A DNA stretch of 64,000 bases from Aphrophora alni (lineage: Eukaryota; Arthropoda; Insecta; Hemiptera; Aphrophoridae): assembly GCA_963513935.1 (NCBI GenBank), contig OY740777.1, positions 13,565,092 through 13,629,091 of the forward strand. Reading direction: 5' to 3'. Of this stretch, positions 43,825-54,564 are shown one piece after another (the stretch's first letter is position 1; every line of letters starts with the position of its first letter). The notes under the pieces are model-generated. The model saw only the letters and a list, made by a program, of their open reading frames with translations. It was not told the origin of the DNA and did no database searches. The position numbers and the translations under genes were made by a program.

Positions 43825-44065
43825 TTTTTTCCTTGTTGTTTAAAGGCAAAAACAGTTTTAGTCATCATCAAATCATAAAGTTAGAAAAGAACGTGAAATA
43901 AAGAATCCAAGTCCTTGAATACTCTAAGAGCATCAGGGTCGAAAAGAACCAGAGTTCAGTAAGAGAGAACTGTTAGAAGAGATGAAAGAAAAGGATCGAA
44001 CTCAAAACTACTTGGGAAAGGATGTGATCCAGCTAGGTTCCCTCGGGATTGACAATAAAATGAAC
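43825..44065 (-). repeat. SINE-like family S copy, reverse, near full length
   Basis: On the plus strand it reads tail first: CCTTGTTGTTTAAAGGCAAA, AGTCATCATCAAATCATAAA, AGCATCAGGGTCGAAAAGAA, AGGATCGAACTCAAAACTAC, GTGATCCAGCTAGGTTCCCT, CGGGATTGACAATAAAATG. Its minus strand carries GAGTTCGATCC, the closest match in the family to a polymerase III B box, and AACCTAGCTGGATC as the A-box-like word. Confidence 0.75.
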
Positions 44066-44069
44066 CCCA

Positions 44070-44640
44070 GAGGGTTCCATACAGGAGATGATGAAATGGT
44101 AACCACCACAATCTCAGGCTCAGCAACCAAAGAATGATTGAATCGTTGGCCCGTTCATGTTTACTGAGACATTAACTACAGGTGTCATTTACTTAAACAC
44201 GACAGAACTTCATATTTTCCCAAAAATTTATAACATAGAAAGAAAAATAAGTATACTTTTTCAGCAAGATGGAGTTCCAACCTATTATTAATCTCAAAGT
44301 ACGAAAATCTCTCAATATCAAGTTTTCTGGCTGTTTAATTTGATGGAATGGTCCTGTTTTGTGGCCGCTATAAAGCGTATATCTAACGCCCTAACCTAAC
44401 CTACAGACGTTTACTTTTGGCGTTAAGTTGAGGACATTCTCAAGACTAAGAAGTTCAGAGGATCACTGCCTCTGATTGATCGTACCAACGAGGAATCATC
44501 CACTATCGCGTAGATGTCCGCCGAGCAACGGTAGTTCCCATAACAAAACCTTATTGATAATATAAAAACTTGATTATTTTAGTAATACGCCAAAACCACC
44601 GATTCTATTCACTGTAGTAATTTGGCACAATTTCCCACCT
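44070..44640. other. Unassigned stretch
   Basis: Contains CTAACCTAACCTACAG near 44390 as a minimal CCTAA tract. Less AT-rich at 44,380-44,540, with no frame or RNA identified. Confidence 0.35.
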
Positions 44641-44647
44641 CCCCCAG

Positions 44648-45295
44648 TGTATACCAGGTTTCAAAAAGTTCCGGGACGGTCAAGTTAGTTTTAAACTCTA
44701 AAAAAGGAAGAAAGCTCAAATTTTAAAAAGGTTTTTATGCTGTAAAGACACCATATTTTGGCATTCTAATGAGCTAATGTAAATTAAACTACATAAAAAC
44801 GGGTTTGAGGGGGGAGAGTAAAGATTTTCAAATCAAAAGCCGCATCTTATTTAATTTCAAAATGGCAACCGGTCAAATATTCAAATTTGGTATTACACTT
44901 TAAAATTTTAATTCTGAAAAATAAAATTTGGAGTTTAATGTAAATTTTATGGTAATATACCCTCCTGGCCAAACTAGATTAACCAAATTTTTGCTATTAT
45001 AATGCGTCTCCCTATAAATTATTAAATAAATTGAATTTAACCAGCTGACATTTCCGATTGAAGCTACATAGCGGCCTCTAATTTGCTCTATTACTTTCAT
45101 TTACACAAGAGCTTTAAATTGAGGTATTACTAGATAGAGCTTTACATTTGAAATTTTGGGTTGGGCCCAACCCCCCCCCCAACCCACATTTTGGAGTATG
45201 ATATAATAGACCTTACAATTTTTGTACAAAAACATTGATTTCTATCTTTTAAGTTTATAAATTACCCTACCGTCCCGGGAATGGTTGTCAATCAA
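44648..45295 (+). repeat. Dispersed repeat, family D, longer copy
   Basis: Starts ACCAGGTTTCAAAAAGTTCC then GGGACGGT, and follows family D (13.30-13.57 kb) through AAGCTCAAATTTTAAAAAGG, CGGTCAAATATTCAAATTTG, and CTGAAAAATAAAATTTGGAG. Near 45270 ACCGTCCCGGGAATGG is the reverse complement of the starting TTCCGGGACGGT word, so the element may have inverted ends. A run of 10 C lies at 45171-45180. Confidence 0.55.
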
Positions 45296-46150
45296 ACTGT
45301 TTTGAAATTCGTATTTTTGAAAATTAACTATACTGATTTTGTTCAAATTTTTATGAAATGTAAATAATAATAATCAAAACCATTTTGTTAAACTAAAATA
45401 AATTAAATTACCAGGAATAATTATCAAAAACAAAAACGTTTTAACATTCAAATAGTATGACATTTAGGTCCCCTAAATCTATTTTAAAAAATACCTTTTT
45501 ATATATTATTTTTAATAACTTCAAGTTAATAAAATGAGGTTTAACCTTCTTTCGTCCTTGATTAAAATCAAAATTCAATAACAACAATCAAATTTGATTT
45601 TCTTTTATACCAATTATTCTTGATTCGTAACATTTTATTACTTGCAATTTTCCACACAGATTTGGGTAATTAATCTTGACATTTCACTAAAATTAGAACG
45701 GAATCGGTAGATCCGATTTTGAGAAATTACGTCTTTTATACCATAGCCGATATTTTTTGTATTTTTAACGATAAATCGTAAAGCGGCATTTTAAGGAAGT
45801 GGCGAACACACCGTTTTTGGGTGCTTAGCGGCAATATTTGAACAAAATTTGATATAAATCTTTAGATCCGAGATTTTAAAAAACATAAATTAGTTTTTGC
45901 AGATTCTACCAAAATTGAAGTTAAAATAAAAAATTGTTTAGTGTTCCAAGATATTACTTATAATATCCATATATCAAATTTCACTGAAATCGGTGCATGC
46001 GTTTGCGTTGTAGAGCGTTGCTTAGGCGACAGATGACTGATCATTATTTCAAAAACCACTTTTTTCAACTCAGTTAACTTCAATTTTTTGACCCATCACG
46101 TAACTCTCTCTATGCTTGAGAAAGTAAAAATAATCGGGTAACCTACTAGA
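45296..46150. repeat. Family R-like dispersed repeat remnants
   Basis: Words ACTGATTTTGTTCAAATTTT, AACGGAATCGGTAGATCCGA then GAGAAATTACGTCTTTTATA, and CACTGAAATCGGTGCATGCG. They look like several overlapping decayed copies. Non-coding. Confidence 0.4.
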
Positions 46151-46159
46151 AATATGAAG

Positions 46160-46665
46160 CATTAAATTGTATGAAGCAGAACAATGTAGCAAAGCCAAGA
46201 CTATTACTCGGGTTTAAGACCTGCGCGTTAACCTGATTTATATACCGACATTTATTACACAAAATGCAATCCCACCTAACTGAACGACCGCTATAACGCC
46301 GACACTTTTTATCTGCTGCGATTTCTTACATTACAAGATTTGCATTCTGCGTTTGATGAGACGTTTTATGCGAATCTTTATCCCGACTCAAGATGGCGAC
46401 GTCTTGCTGGTGATATCTCTTTTTATTACTTTTGAAACAAAAGCTGAACTGGAAGAAAACCTCATTTCATATTTATTTATATCTGTGATTCCCCCTCCAA
46501 AAGCCGCCCATTTAATATTTATTACTCAACGAATAGATACTTTGTTTTGTAAATGAAAGTTTGGATTAATTCTTGAAGACTATATTTCTACTTATTGTCC
46601 TTGTTTGTATAATAAACTCTGGGTACAATTTTTCCTTGTTTAAACTCGAACAACCTCTCTATGCC
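46160..46665. other. Unassigned stretch
   Basis: The 67-codon frame 46353-46556 is unrecognised. CTCAAGATGGCGACGTC at about 46388 matches the YY1/Pho-type core but is the only promoter-like sign. Confidence 0.35.
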
Positions 46666-46669
46666 TTAT

Positions 46670-46865
46670 AAACAAAAGAAAAAACAACATCAAACAAAGA
46701 CCCCTAGCCATCGATTGCTCTAATATCGTCAAGAACCAGTGTTGGTCAAGAAAGACTCGATAGGATAGGAAAGATGAAAGAGAGTGATTTAAACCAAGAC
46801 TACATGAAAAAAGGGTGTAGATCCAGCTGGAACTCTCGGAATTGCCAAGCCTGTACCCACCACAG
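46670..46865 (-). repeat. SINE-like family S copy, reverse
   Basis: AAAGACCCCTAGCCATCGAT, TTGCTCTAATATCGTCAAGA, AGTGTTGGTCAAGAAAGACT, GATGAAAGAGAGTGATTTAA, GGTGTAGATCCAGCTGGAAC, GGAATTGCCAAGCCTGTACC. The tail is absent. Confidence 0.7.
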
Positions 46866-47130
46866 TGAGAAATTTAATGAGACTCTGGTTGCAGTTTAAG
46901 TGCATTTTCAATCCAATCTGGATGCTTCCTAGATGCATTTTTGGTTCATTTTTTCCACTCGGGTGCACTGCACGTGAAATTTGCATTCACACTTATTGCA
47001 AACTGGATGCACTTTGGTGTAATCAAGGTGATCATTACATTCACCTGAAGCATTCTTAAGTGAAATAATGCACTCTGAATGCATTTGTCCATAAAGTCGT
47101 GACTCGTTAAAATATTCTAGATGCACGAAA
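46865..47130. repeat. Complex satellite, first block
   Basis: Repeated short phrases around TGCATTTT-GGT and CTGGATGCA: TTTAAGTGCATTTTCAATCC, AATCTGGATGCTTCCTAGAT, GCATTTTTGGTTCATT, AAACTGGATGCACTTTGGTG, CACTCTGAATGCATTTGTCC. Same phrase vocabulary as 48.68-50.34 kb, from which it is separated by transposon sequence. Confidence 0.6.
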
Positions 47131-47139
47131 CAGCTGTTA

Positions 47140-47690
47140 TTTAGTTTTATCCATAATTAGATAACCATTGTACTGCCATTTATCTTCTGGTTCATTTTAA
47201 CTGAAAAAATAAATTTGACAACCGTGCACTGCAAAGTTTAGCGTTTTTTGTGGCTTTTAAAATTTAATTCTTGAATGCAGTTATCAGCGAGTGATTCATG
47301 AAGAATCTCAAAAAGAAGCTTTTGTAGATGGGACAAACCGATAGCTCATAACATAAAAAGTTCTCAAGTAGGCAGCCAATGTAACAGTTTTAGACAATTT
47401 CTATTGTTTGGATCCATTTACTCGGTGGATGTGTGCATCATGATCGTACTATATTTCATGATGGATGTAATCTCTTTTTCTTTTGGAGTATGTTTTATCC
47501 TGACTGTATTGTAACTTATTTATGTAATGCGTCAATTATTGTATATTTTTCTATATTTTTTTAAGATGCTTACTGTTTAATTGCATGTTGTGATTTTTTT
47601 ACATGTTTTGTCTCAATGTGTTGTAAAGTGTATACATGAACTAATATTGAATAAATAAATACGGTAACTAAAACTCTTGAGAAAATAAGA
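47140..47690 (+). repeat. Insert with retroposon-like 3' end
   Basis: The stretch ends TATTGAATAAATAAATACGG at about 47646-47665, like the AATAAATAAATA termini of CR1/Jockey-type elements, preceded by a T-rich, frame-less 200 bp resembling a 3' UTR. No coding part is present; call is tentative. Confidence 0.35.
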
Positions 47691-47694
47691 AAAA

Positions 47695-48410
47695 GCTTTT
47701 TACGAAATCAAAAATAACTGTTCGAAAATGTGATCGAAAACTGGTGTTCCAAAATCAACAGTTCAAAAGGTGTTGGATAAATGACTTGAGTTTAGCGGGA
47801 CACTTCAATTAATGCATACTTTGGTGACACCTCATGTATTAGTATGGCTTTGTTGTAGATATTTTTGATTCAACTGAAACTGATAAAAATTTTCTGAAGC
47901 AATTTATGTTCAGTAATGAAACATTTTCCATATTTCAGGACATATAACCTACGTAGTCACAATGTACGAATTTGAGTAAAGGAAGTCCCATAGTTGTAAG
48001 CCCAAAGTCATCATCAACTGATGCAAGCATTTCCAATGTTGACTATTTTTCGTTACAAATTCTCTTTCACAAATCGAGGATATGAGCTTATTTTTCGACA
48101 AGATGTGACACCGTCTCACAACTTTCCTTTATGGGAAATTACTCAACGTTAGCTTGGAAGAAACACCCTCGTGTCACACCCTAGAGCCTTATACATGATG
48201 GTATGTTACAAAAAAAAATATATATAGTGAAAGGATTCGTAACATCAAATATTTGAAACAAGGAATTTAAGAATCATTGGGATGAAAAACTCCAGATGTT
48301 TGCTTGGTCGTTTGCAGAGGTCCCACATAAGAACTCGGAAAAACATGTTTTTTTTCATTTTGTTCATTTCCCGTGTTTTTTAAAATGTATTCTTTTGCAT
48401 GTACATTTAT
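47695..48410 (+). pseudogene. Decayed Tc3-like DDE transposase (copy 1)
   Basis: Spaced matches to the large insect Tc1/mariner-superfamily transposase group: near 47,730 SKINSSKGV for the 'PKSTVQKVL' helix-turn-helix end; near 47,885 DKNFLKQFMFSNE with FSIFQD for 'FLN..LFSDEATFHISG' (first catalytic Asp now Asn); near 48,090 IFRQDVTPSH for 'IFQQDGAPPH' (second Asp kept); then after a degraded 'WPPRSPDLTPLDFFLWG' part, near 48,235 RNIKYLKQGI and TPDVCLVVCRG for the C-terminal helix region. Many stops and frameshifts. It splits the complex satellite. Confidence 0.65.
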
Positions 48411-48419
48411 TAAAAACAC

Positions 48420-48670
48420 CGCCATGAATTTTTTGATGAATCAATTGTGTATTCTTGATGCTGTCTGTCAACTGTTAACACACTCATTATGAACTAGGAT
48501 TGAATCCGTATGATGGACTAGTGTGATTCAACTAGAACCTCAACAAGAAAATAGCTTTTCCAGATGGGCCAAACAGTTGAAAGAAAGTGGAGCTTTTAAC
48601 AGAAAAAACTTTACGTATTCCGTCACCCAGTAATGGAACTGTCGAGGACAACAAAAAATCTTATTAGGAG
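48420..48670. other. Short junction region
   Basis: Between the transposase relic and the satellite. The minus-strand frame at 48540-48770 runs into the satellite and is not a gene. Confidence 0.35.
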
Positions 48671-48674
48671 TCGT

Positions 48675-50345
48675 AAGCTGGGTGAGATGAAATTCTGAGT
48701 CAATTTTTGTTGCACTCATAGTAAAATGTGGATACATTCTGGTTGTTTTCTGAGTAAATACTTTATACATTTTGATTACTCTGTGTTTAAGCTCTAGATG
48801 TATTTTTAATGCACTGTGGATGTTCTTGAGTGAGCTTTGAATGCATTTTTGGCCTAATGTAGGTTTACTGTCAGTAAAATGAGGCTGTGTGTTTTCTGGA
48901 TAAATACTTTGTGTCTAAACTCTGGATGAATCTTTAATGGATTTTTCATTATATTTGAGTGCTTCATTATATTTGGGTGAACTTAAGTGGAAATATTGAT
49001 TATTTTTTTGGTGCAATATGTAACTCTTAGTGTATGATTGCACTCTCAGTAAAATGTGAATGCATTCTGGGTTAATATTTATGTATTTTGATTTCTCTGT
49101 GTGTACGCCCTGGATTAATTCTTAATGCACTATGGACGATCTTTGAGATCTTCCTGCTTGAAATTGTGGATACAAGTTTAAATTACTTTTTTGTGCGATG
49201 TAGGTGGACTGTCAGTAAAATATGGATGAATTCTATGTGTTTTCTAGGTTAATACTTCACTGAGTACTCTGTGAGTACACTATAGAAGAATTTTGAATTT
49301 TTAATACACTATGGATGATCTATGAGTTTTCTTTAAGGAAGCTTTGGGTGAAATTTTTAATGCACTTTTGGTACAATGTAGGTGCACTCTCAATAAAATG
49401 TAGTTCTATTCTTGGTAGATACTTTATGTAATTTTCATACTTTGGTGTCAATTTATAATCACTATGGATAATCTCAGAATACATATTGGGTAAGCTATGG
49501 ATGAATTTATAAGAACTGTGTTGGTGCAGTCTAGGTGAACTTTAAGTATATCGTGAAAGCATTCTGGGTAAATATGTTAAGTATTTAAAGTACTATGTGG
49601 TGTGAATTCTAATGCACTATGGATAATCTCTGAATGAACTTTGGATGAGATTTTAAATACATTTTTGTTGCAATGTTAATAAAATATGGATTCATTCTGT
49701 GTAAATATTTTATGTATTTCAAGTACTCTATGTTGTGAATTTTTATTCACTATTGATAATCTCTGAGTACATCTAGGGTGAGGTTTGGATGAATTTTTAA
49801 GTTCATCTTTGGTGCAGTGTAGGTGTACTTTCATGTAAATTGTGAAAGCATTCTGTGTGTTTTCTGGGTGAAAAGTTTAATTTATTTTAAGTACCCTGTG
49901 GGTTCACTATGGGTGACTTTTTATTACTTTCTATAAGCACCATGTGCTCTGGATTAAAGGGGTTGTAATTTTGGTGCATTGAAGGTGTTCTTGCAAGGAA
50001 AAGTAGATGCATTCTGGGTGTAATCTTAATGCAATTACGACTTTGTATGCACTTTATTACACTCTTATAAAAGTACACTTACACTTATATATTGTATATT
50101 TTATAAGTGTATATTTTACACTTCTAAAATATTAAAATTTTGTATGCATTCTATGTGTAACATATATGGATCATAAAATATATGTTGAAATTTGTGACAA
50201 TATAGATGGATGAAATTTTAAATTACTTATTGATAGTGTAATTTGGATACACACAAAATGTAATTACATTCTGTATACAACCAAAGTGAACTTGTAATAC
50301 ATCCTAAGAGAACTTTAAATGAATATAATTTGCATTCTGTACAAC
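48675..50345. repeat. Complex satellite, main block (nested periodicity)
   Basis: An anchor AGTAAAATG-GGAT--ATTCTG recurs at about 48719, 48873, 49048, 49214, 49392 and 49678, so the large unit is about 150-180 bp. Each large unit is itself built from related ~20-25-bp phrases such as TTCTGGGTGTTTTCTGGGT, CACTATGGATAATCTCTGAG, CTTTGGATGAATTTTTAATG and TTTTGGTGCAATGTAGGTGC. Divergence is high and lengths drift, so the array is old. The last 300 bp are AT-rich and lose the pattern. No frame. Confidence 0.8.
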
Positions 50346-50955
50346 CTCTACAGTATTCAATTACTAAAACGTTTGCCAAACATGTTTAAAAAATACATGT
50401 TTTATAATCTCTTTGATATAAAGTAATAATAAACCCAGGAGCAAGCCTTCCATCTGAGCACGAAGTTTGACTATAAATCTTTCACAGTAGTTAATGATTT
50501 TGCTTTATCAGCATTTTATTTCTTAATACTGTCAACCCATTGTTATGCTCTATTGATATCAGTTGTCATTGTTTATTGTTTATTGAACACGATGGTGATA
50601 ACAGAACAATGAACAACTGGATTTTAAAAAAGCAATTATTTTCTTTCACAATAGTGTTTTTGTATCGTTTTTGTAGGCTAGATTTTGAAACGAAAAAAAT
50701 TCTTTGTTTCAACACGGATTTACAGAAAATTTACCTTCCAGTACGTATTTATTTTTTAGTGATTTTCAGAAGATCGGTTAACTAGTTCGTACAAGAATAT
50801 TGAGTGAACAAAAATTGCACTAACTTTCCAACACCGCCTAAAGCCTAAAGTAAATATAATATTTACCATAATTTCATTAAAAATCTAATTCAGTTTTTCT
50901 CAACCATGAGAAATCATTTTAAGAGGTTGAAATTCTGGAAATTGTTCATCAAATT
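50346..50955. other. AT-rich stretch, nothing recognised
   Basis: The 81-codon plus-strand frame at 50540-50785 was examined; no domain, no exon-like borders. Confidence 0.4.
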
Positions 50956-50959
50956 TATT

Positions 50960-51175
50960 TTCCTTGATGTTTTAAAGAAAAGACATGCCTTCATCATCAC
51001 CTTATAAAATAAATAATTCTAGCCCTCGAATAATCCAATAGCATCAGAAAACTCAAAGAGAGACTTGATAAAAATGATAAAAGTAAGAAATCTAACCTAA
51101 AACCACGTCAAAAAAAGTGTAAATCCAGCTCGGGTTCGACTCAACTGTACTTACAACGAGTGAGCCCCAGAAAAT
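50960..51175 (-). repeat. SINE-like family S copy, reverse
   Basis: CCTTCATCATCACCTTATAA, TTCTAGCCCTCGAATAATCC, AATAGCATCAG, GAGACTTGATAAAAATGATA, AAATCTAACCTAAAACCACG, GTGTAAATCCAGCTCGGGTT, CTGTACTTACAACGAGTGAG. Near full length. Confidence 0.7.
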
Positions 51176-51379
51176 AAAGAAAATAGCATATACTAGAGAC
51201 ATAAGTTCTCATCAATAACGATATCAATGAAATTACCAATGTACCAACAATTATGTAACAAACTTGTAGGCCCGAGTGATTTGAATAAAGGTCAAAATTG
51301 TTCTCTCTGCGGTGAAGGTTCTATTTTACTTTCCCACATGAACTTAGTAAAAATAAAGTTCTATGATCAGAAAGTCGAT

Positions 51380-51795
51380 TTTGTGTAGTTATAACCGTTT
51401 TGAGGTCCCTTGAGTCTGTCTGTCCGACGTCTGTACATAGCTCTACTCCTCAAACGTCTAGACCGATTTAAATCACATTTTATTAGTGGGTATATTTTGA
51501 CCAAATCTCGGGAGTGTTACTATAATTTTTTCGATAACTAAAAATTAGGTGTAGCTGCCCACAGAAAAAAAACATAAATTTTGTTTAAATGTAGTCTCCA
51601 ATTGTCCAAACAAAACGTGTTGATAGCTTTATTTTTTAAAAAATAACGTTTTGTGTGAGTTATCGGTCAAAAACAAACATATCGTAAAATATATAATCTC
51701 TCAAAATCAACTAGACCGATTTCGTTCAAATTTATTGAAATGTGAAGATTAATGACCCAAACCCGTGTGGGAAATCACTAGTTTTAAACAATTAT
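51380..51795 (+). repeat. Dispersed repeat, family R, long copy
   Basis: CCGTTTTGAGGTCCCTTGAG, CTGTCTGTCCGACGTCTGTA, CAAACGTCTAGACCGATTTA, GTCCAAACAAAACGTGTTGA, TAATCTCTCAAAATCAACTA, GACCGATTTCGTTCAAATTT, ATTGAAATGTGAAGATTAAT. This is the most complete member of the family and is used here to define it. Confidence 0.65.
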
Positions 51796-51799
51796 GGTA

Positions 51800-53150
51800 C
51801 AGGTAAATAAATGTAGAACCCTACTGAAGTAAAAAAAAATCGAATTGATGTCAAAATGGCAGCCATTTTAAACAGTTATTTGTTCGTCTCTCGTGTATTA
51901 TTTAACTTAAAACATATTAAATACAAATTTGCAGATTACAATTTTACCGACGCCACCTCTCTACGGTGACAAATAACGAAGTTATTGTCAAAAATGTAAT
52001 TTCTACCTCTGACCTTCAAATAAAATATGATATTCGTATAGTTACCAGATCCGGCAGGGCTACCACCGACACGAGCGTAGCGATTGGGGCTGCGTCACAT
52101 ATGCACAGCTTCGAGGCCCTTTATGTACTAGCCGTAGTGCAGTAATGATAAACAAATTACGATGTTCGGGAAGCATGTGTAACAACTGTTTAAAACAAAC
52201 GTAACCTATGGATCCTTGATCCACCAATAAAATGTAACATTTCCTACAATGCCCAAGGTTATGTTTGGATGATGGGACTGGGTAAGTATCATGATGGAGC
52301 CAATTAACTTCCTTAATTATATCGTCTACACAATACAGACTGACAGACAAAGCTAAAATATTCTAAATTACTAAATTTCAGCTCTTAACCTAACTTCTTC
52401 GTAGAATACATTAACTTTGGAAATACCAAATCACATTCCAGAAAATTTCCAACTTTAACCACAAAAACATTACCACCTTCCGCGACAAGAACACAATCGG
52501 AGAGCATGACAATGTTTCTGTGAATTATGCAAAGAAGGTTCTGCTTTAATTTGTTGGGACTCTGAAGGGGAAAAACAATGTTCCAACAACCGCCGGAATG
52601 TTCAACCCTTAGCCCTTAGTCTAGACTAAATAACAAAAACTCAACAATTACCCTCTTAACATCGTTTCCCTTTCCTTCTTTGTCCATTTCCTGTTCCGTA
52701 TCGACCTTTCGATTTTACTTCCATTGGTTTTTGTCCATCCCTTTCACTATGCTCATAAATATTCAAACGTATTGTAAAAGGATAGGTGTTTTTGTGGAGA
52801 TTCTTTCGTTTCTGGAGACTTTAACGACCGTCATTTGCATAGAATAGATGTTTCATGGTATACAAATTTACCTCGAAAAGTACTTAATAGTGTCTGTTAT
52901 GTTTTACACAAATATAACATAAGAGAATCAAATCCTACCATATTCAACACTGATAATAATTACCAAATGAACGAAAAACACAAAACTTCATTTTCATTAA
53001 TACTACAATTCAATGACTAATTCAGCACACGCCGAACCGTCAGTCGTGACGTACTGGCTAGCTTAAACATCTGTCGAATGTGCCGTCTTCTATAGCCCAA
53101 ACGATTTTATTAAAATTTAGAATGTGAGCAAATTTTGGACATCTATCTTT
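51800..53150. other. Unassigned stretch with one unrecognised 96-codon frame
   Basis: The minus-strand frame at 52060-52350 (SVSLYCVDDIIKEVNWLHHD at its start; ends LRSCRW) is in a segment less AT-rich than its surroundings and uses a balanced set of amino acids, but I recognise no family. The plus strand of the same segment carries ACTGG|GTAAGTAT (about 52282), a good donor word. Neither frame nor splice signal is enough to call a gene. Confidence 0.35.
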
Positions 53151-53159
53151 TGAAATCAA

Positions 53160-53640
53160 GTGTAAAACTTAACTAGTTCCAAGGAACTAGAAGGGCACGC
53201 TCACCTGGAATCTCTCGCCACATCACCATATCCCCACTCTGTAGAAAAGTAAAGGTGGTAGCCACCACGAAACCATTCCTCAGCGCATACTCCCAGAAGC
53301 CGAAACAACATTGTACTCATGTCGGCAAGGTTCCCCAAGCTGCGTTTGATGAGTCGCCTCCGGGTCGCTTAAGCGATACCCTCCCCAACCGAATCACCTA
53401 CTGGGGGCGGCGCCCATTACCCACCTACATGGGATAGGGTAGCCCACCAAACGAACCTGGAAGCTAGTATAGCTTCCCCCAGCTTTCTTAGGACGACACC
53501 GTGGGGGTGTAGTGCACGATCCGATTTTAGGAGGCTCCCATCTCCTCTAGCTCATGTTAGCAAGGTTCCACATGCAACGTGTAATGAGTATCTGTCAGGT
53601 CGCTCACGCGATATTTTACATCACATCTTTACCGAGTACG
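53160..53640. repeat. GC-rich block with an internal 236-bp direct duplication
   Basis: CTCATGTCGGCAAGGTTCC ... GATGAGTCGCCTCCGGGTCG then CTTAAGCGATA (about 53315-53380) matches CTCATGTTAGCAAGGTTCC ... AATGAGTATCTGTCAGGTCG then CTCACGCGATA (about 53551-53615). The block is clearly over half G+C in places (CTACTGGGGGCGGCGCCCAT), unlike everything around it. The 60-codon frame at 53255-53437 is not a family I know. Could be a fragment of a GC-rich retroelement. Confidence 0.65.
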
Positions 53641-53789
53641 ACGCAGGTTTTAGACATATCTCAGGACGATTTATTCTTTCTAATAACCTATAATTAACGG
53701 GTAAGTATCTTAAGAAGAGGTGAAACAAAATATATTTGTCGTCATATTTCCGGTTCATAAATTATTGCTAAAAACAATGACCGTGGGAA

Positions 53790-53900
53790 TGAGTTAAAAT
53801 AATTAATTTCTCAAAATCGGCTCTACCGATTTCGTTCAAATTATATTTCAATATGAAGATTAATAGACCGAACACGGAAGTGAAAAAAATTATTACAGTT
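53790..53900 (+). repeat. Family R fragment
   Basis: ATTTCTCAAAATCGGCTCTA, CCGATTTCGTTCAAATTATA, ATATGAAGATTAATAGACCG. Confidence 0.6.
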
Positions 53901-53904
53901 CAGG

Positions 53905-54225
53905 AATAAATGGTACAAAACAAGATCGAACTTTCACCGCCCTCGTTAAAAGTGCGATTTTAATCCAACTCACGCTCAAGACGTGTTTATGGCACAAACG
54001 AGACAAGTTTAAGCCCTTATTTAAATATATAAATTTGTATTTCAAAGACGAGGTCTGTTATTCATTTACACTTTTTTGATTGACAACAGGTAAATGGTTA
54101 GTTTTTAGGAAGGAGTAGAAAAGTTTGTGCATATATTTTCACGATTCATTTTTACAAATTGATTTGGAACTGCACCGTAATCTCTGTGTAAATAATTCCA
54201 TATCTAAATATAAAATTAAAAGTTC
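53905..54225. other. Unassigned stretch
   Basis: Nothing recognised. Confidence 0.4.
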
Positions 54226-54229
54226 ATTT

Positions 54230-54560
54230 AAATATATGTCTGAAAATGCTTCGTCGGCCATTTTGTGTTAAAAAAATACATTACATCTGTGGAAGAAGAT
54301 ATGTAAAAATTTGGTATTCGCAATATGTAGGCTAATGTTGTAACTTTTTCCAGTGTACCAGATAAACAAGACTTTAATAAATTTTCAAAATTAGAACGTT
54401 TAAAATATTTAATGTCAAATATCTCTAAAAGCTACGTTTTTCATCTTTTAATGGAAAACAAAATGCCTTTTTTGTATTTTCCCTAATAATTTAATTTCTA
54501 TTAATTGTCTACAACACCCAAGAATAGATTAAAACATTTTTGAATTGCGATCATTTTTAT
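54230..54560 (+). repeat. Solo left arm of foldback family F (partial)
   Basis: TGCTTCGTCGGCCATTTTGT, CATCTGTGGAAGAAGATATG, AATGTCAAATATCTCTAAAA, and TTAATTGTCTACAACACCCA then AGAATAGATTAAAAC. The terminus is missing. Confidence 0.6.
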
Positions 54561-54564
54561 CTCC

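Noticed and set aside
46380..46410. CAAGATGGCGAC as a YY1/Pho-type promoter site
   Set aside because: No initiator, GC rise or exon signal nearby, and AAAATGGCGG words are common here as part of transposon families.
52060..52350. 96-codon minus-strand frame as a host gene
   Set aside because: No recognisable family, no clear start context or splice borders, and a competing donor-like word on the other strand. Left as unassigned.
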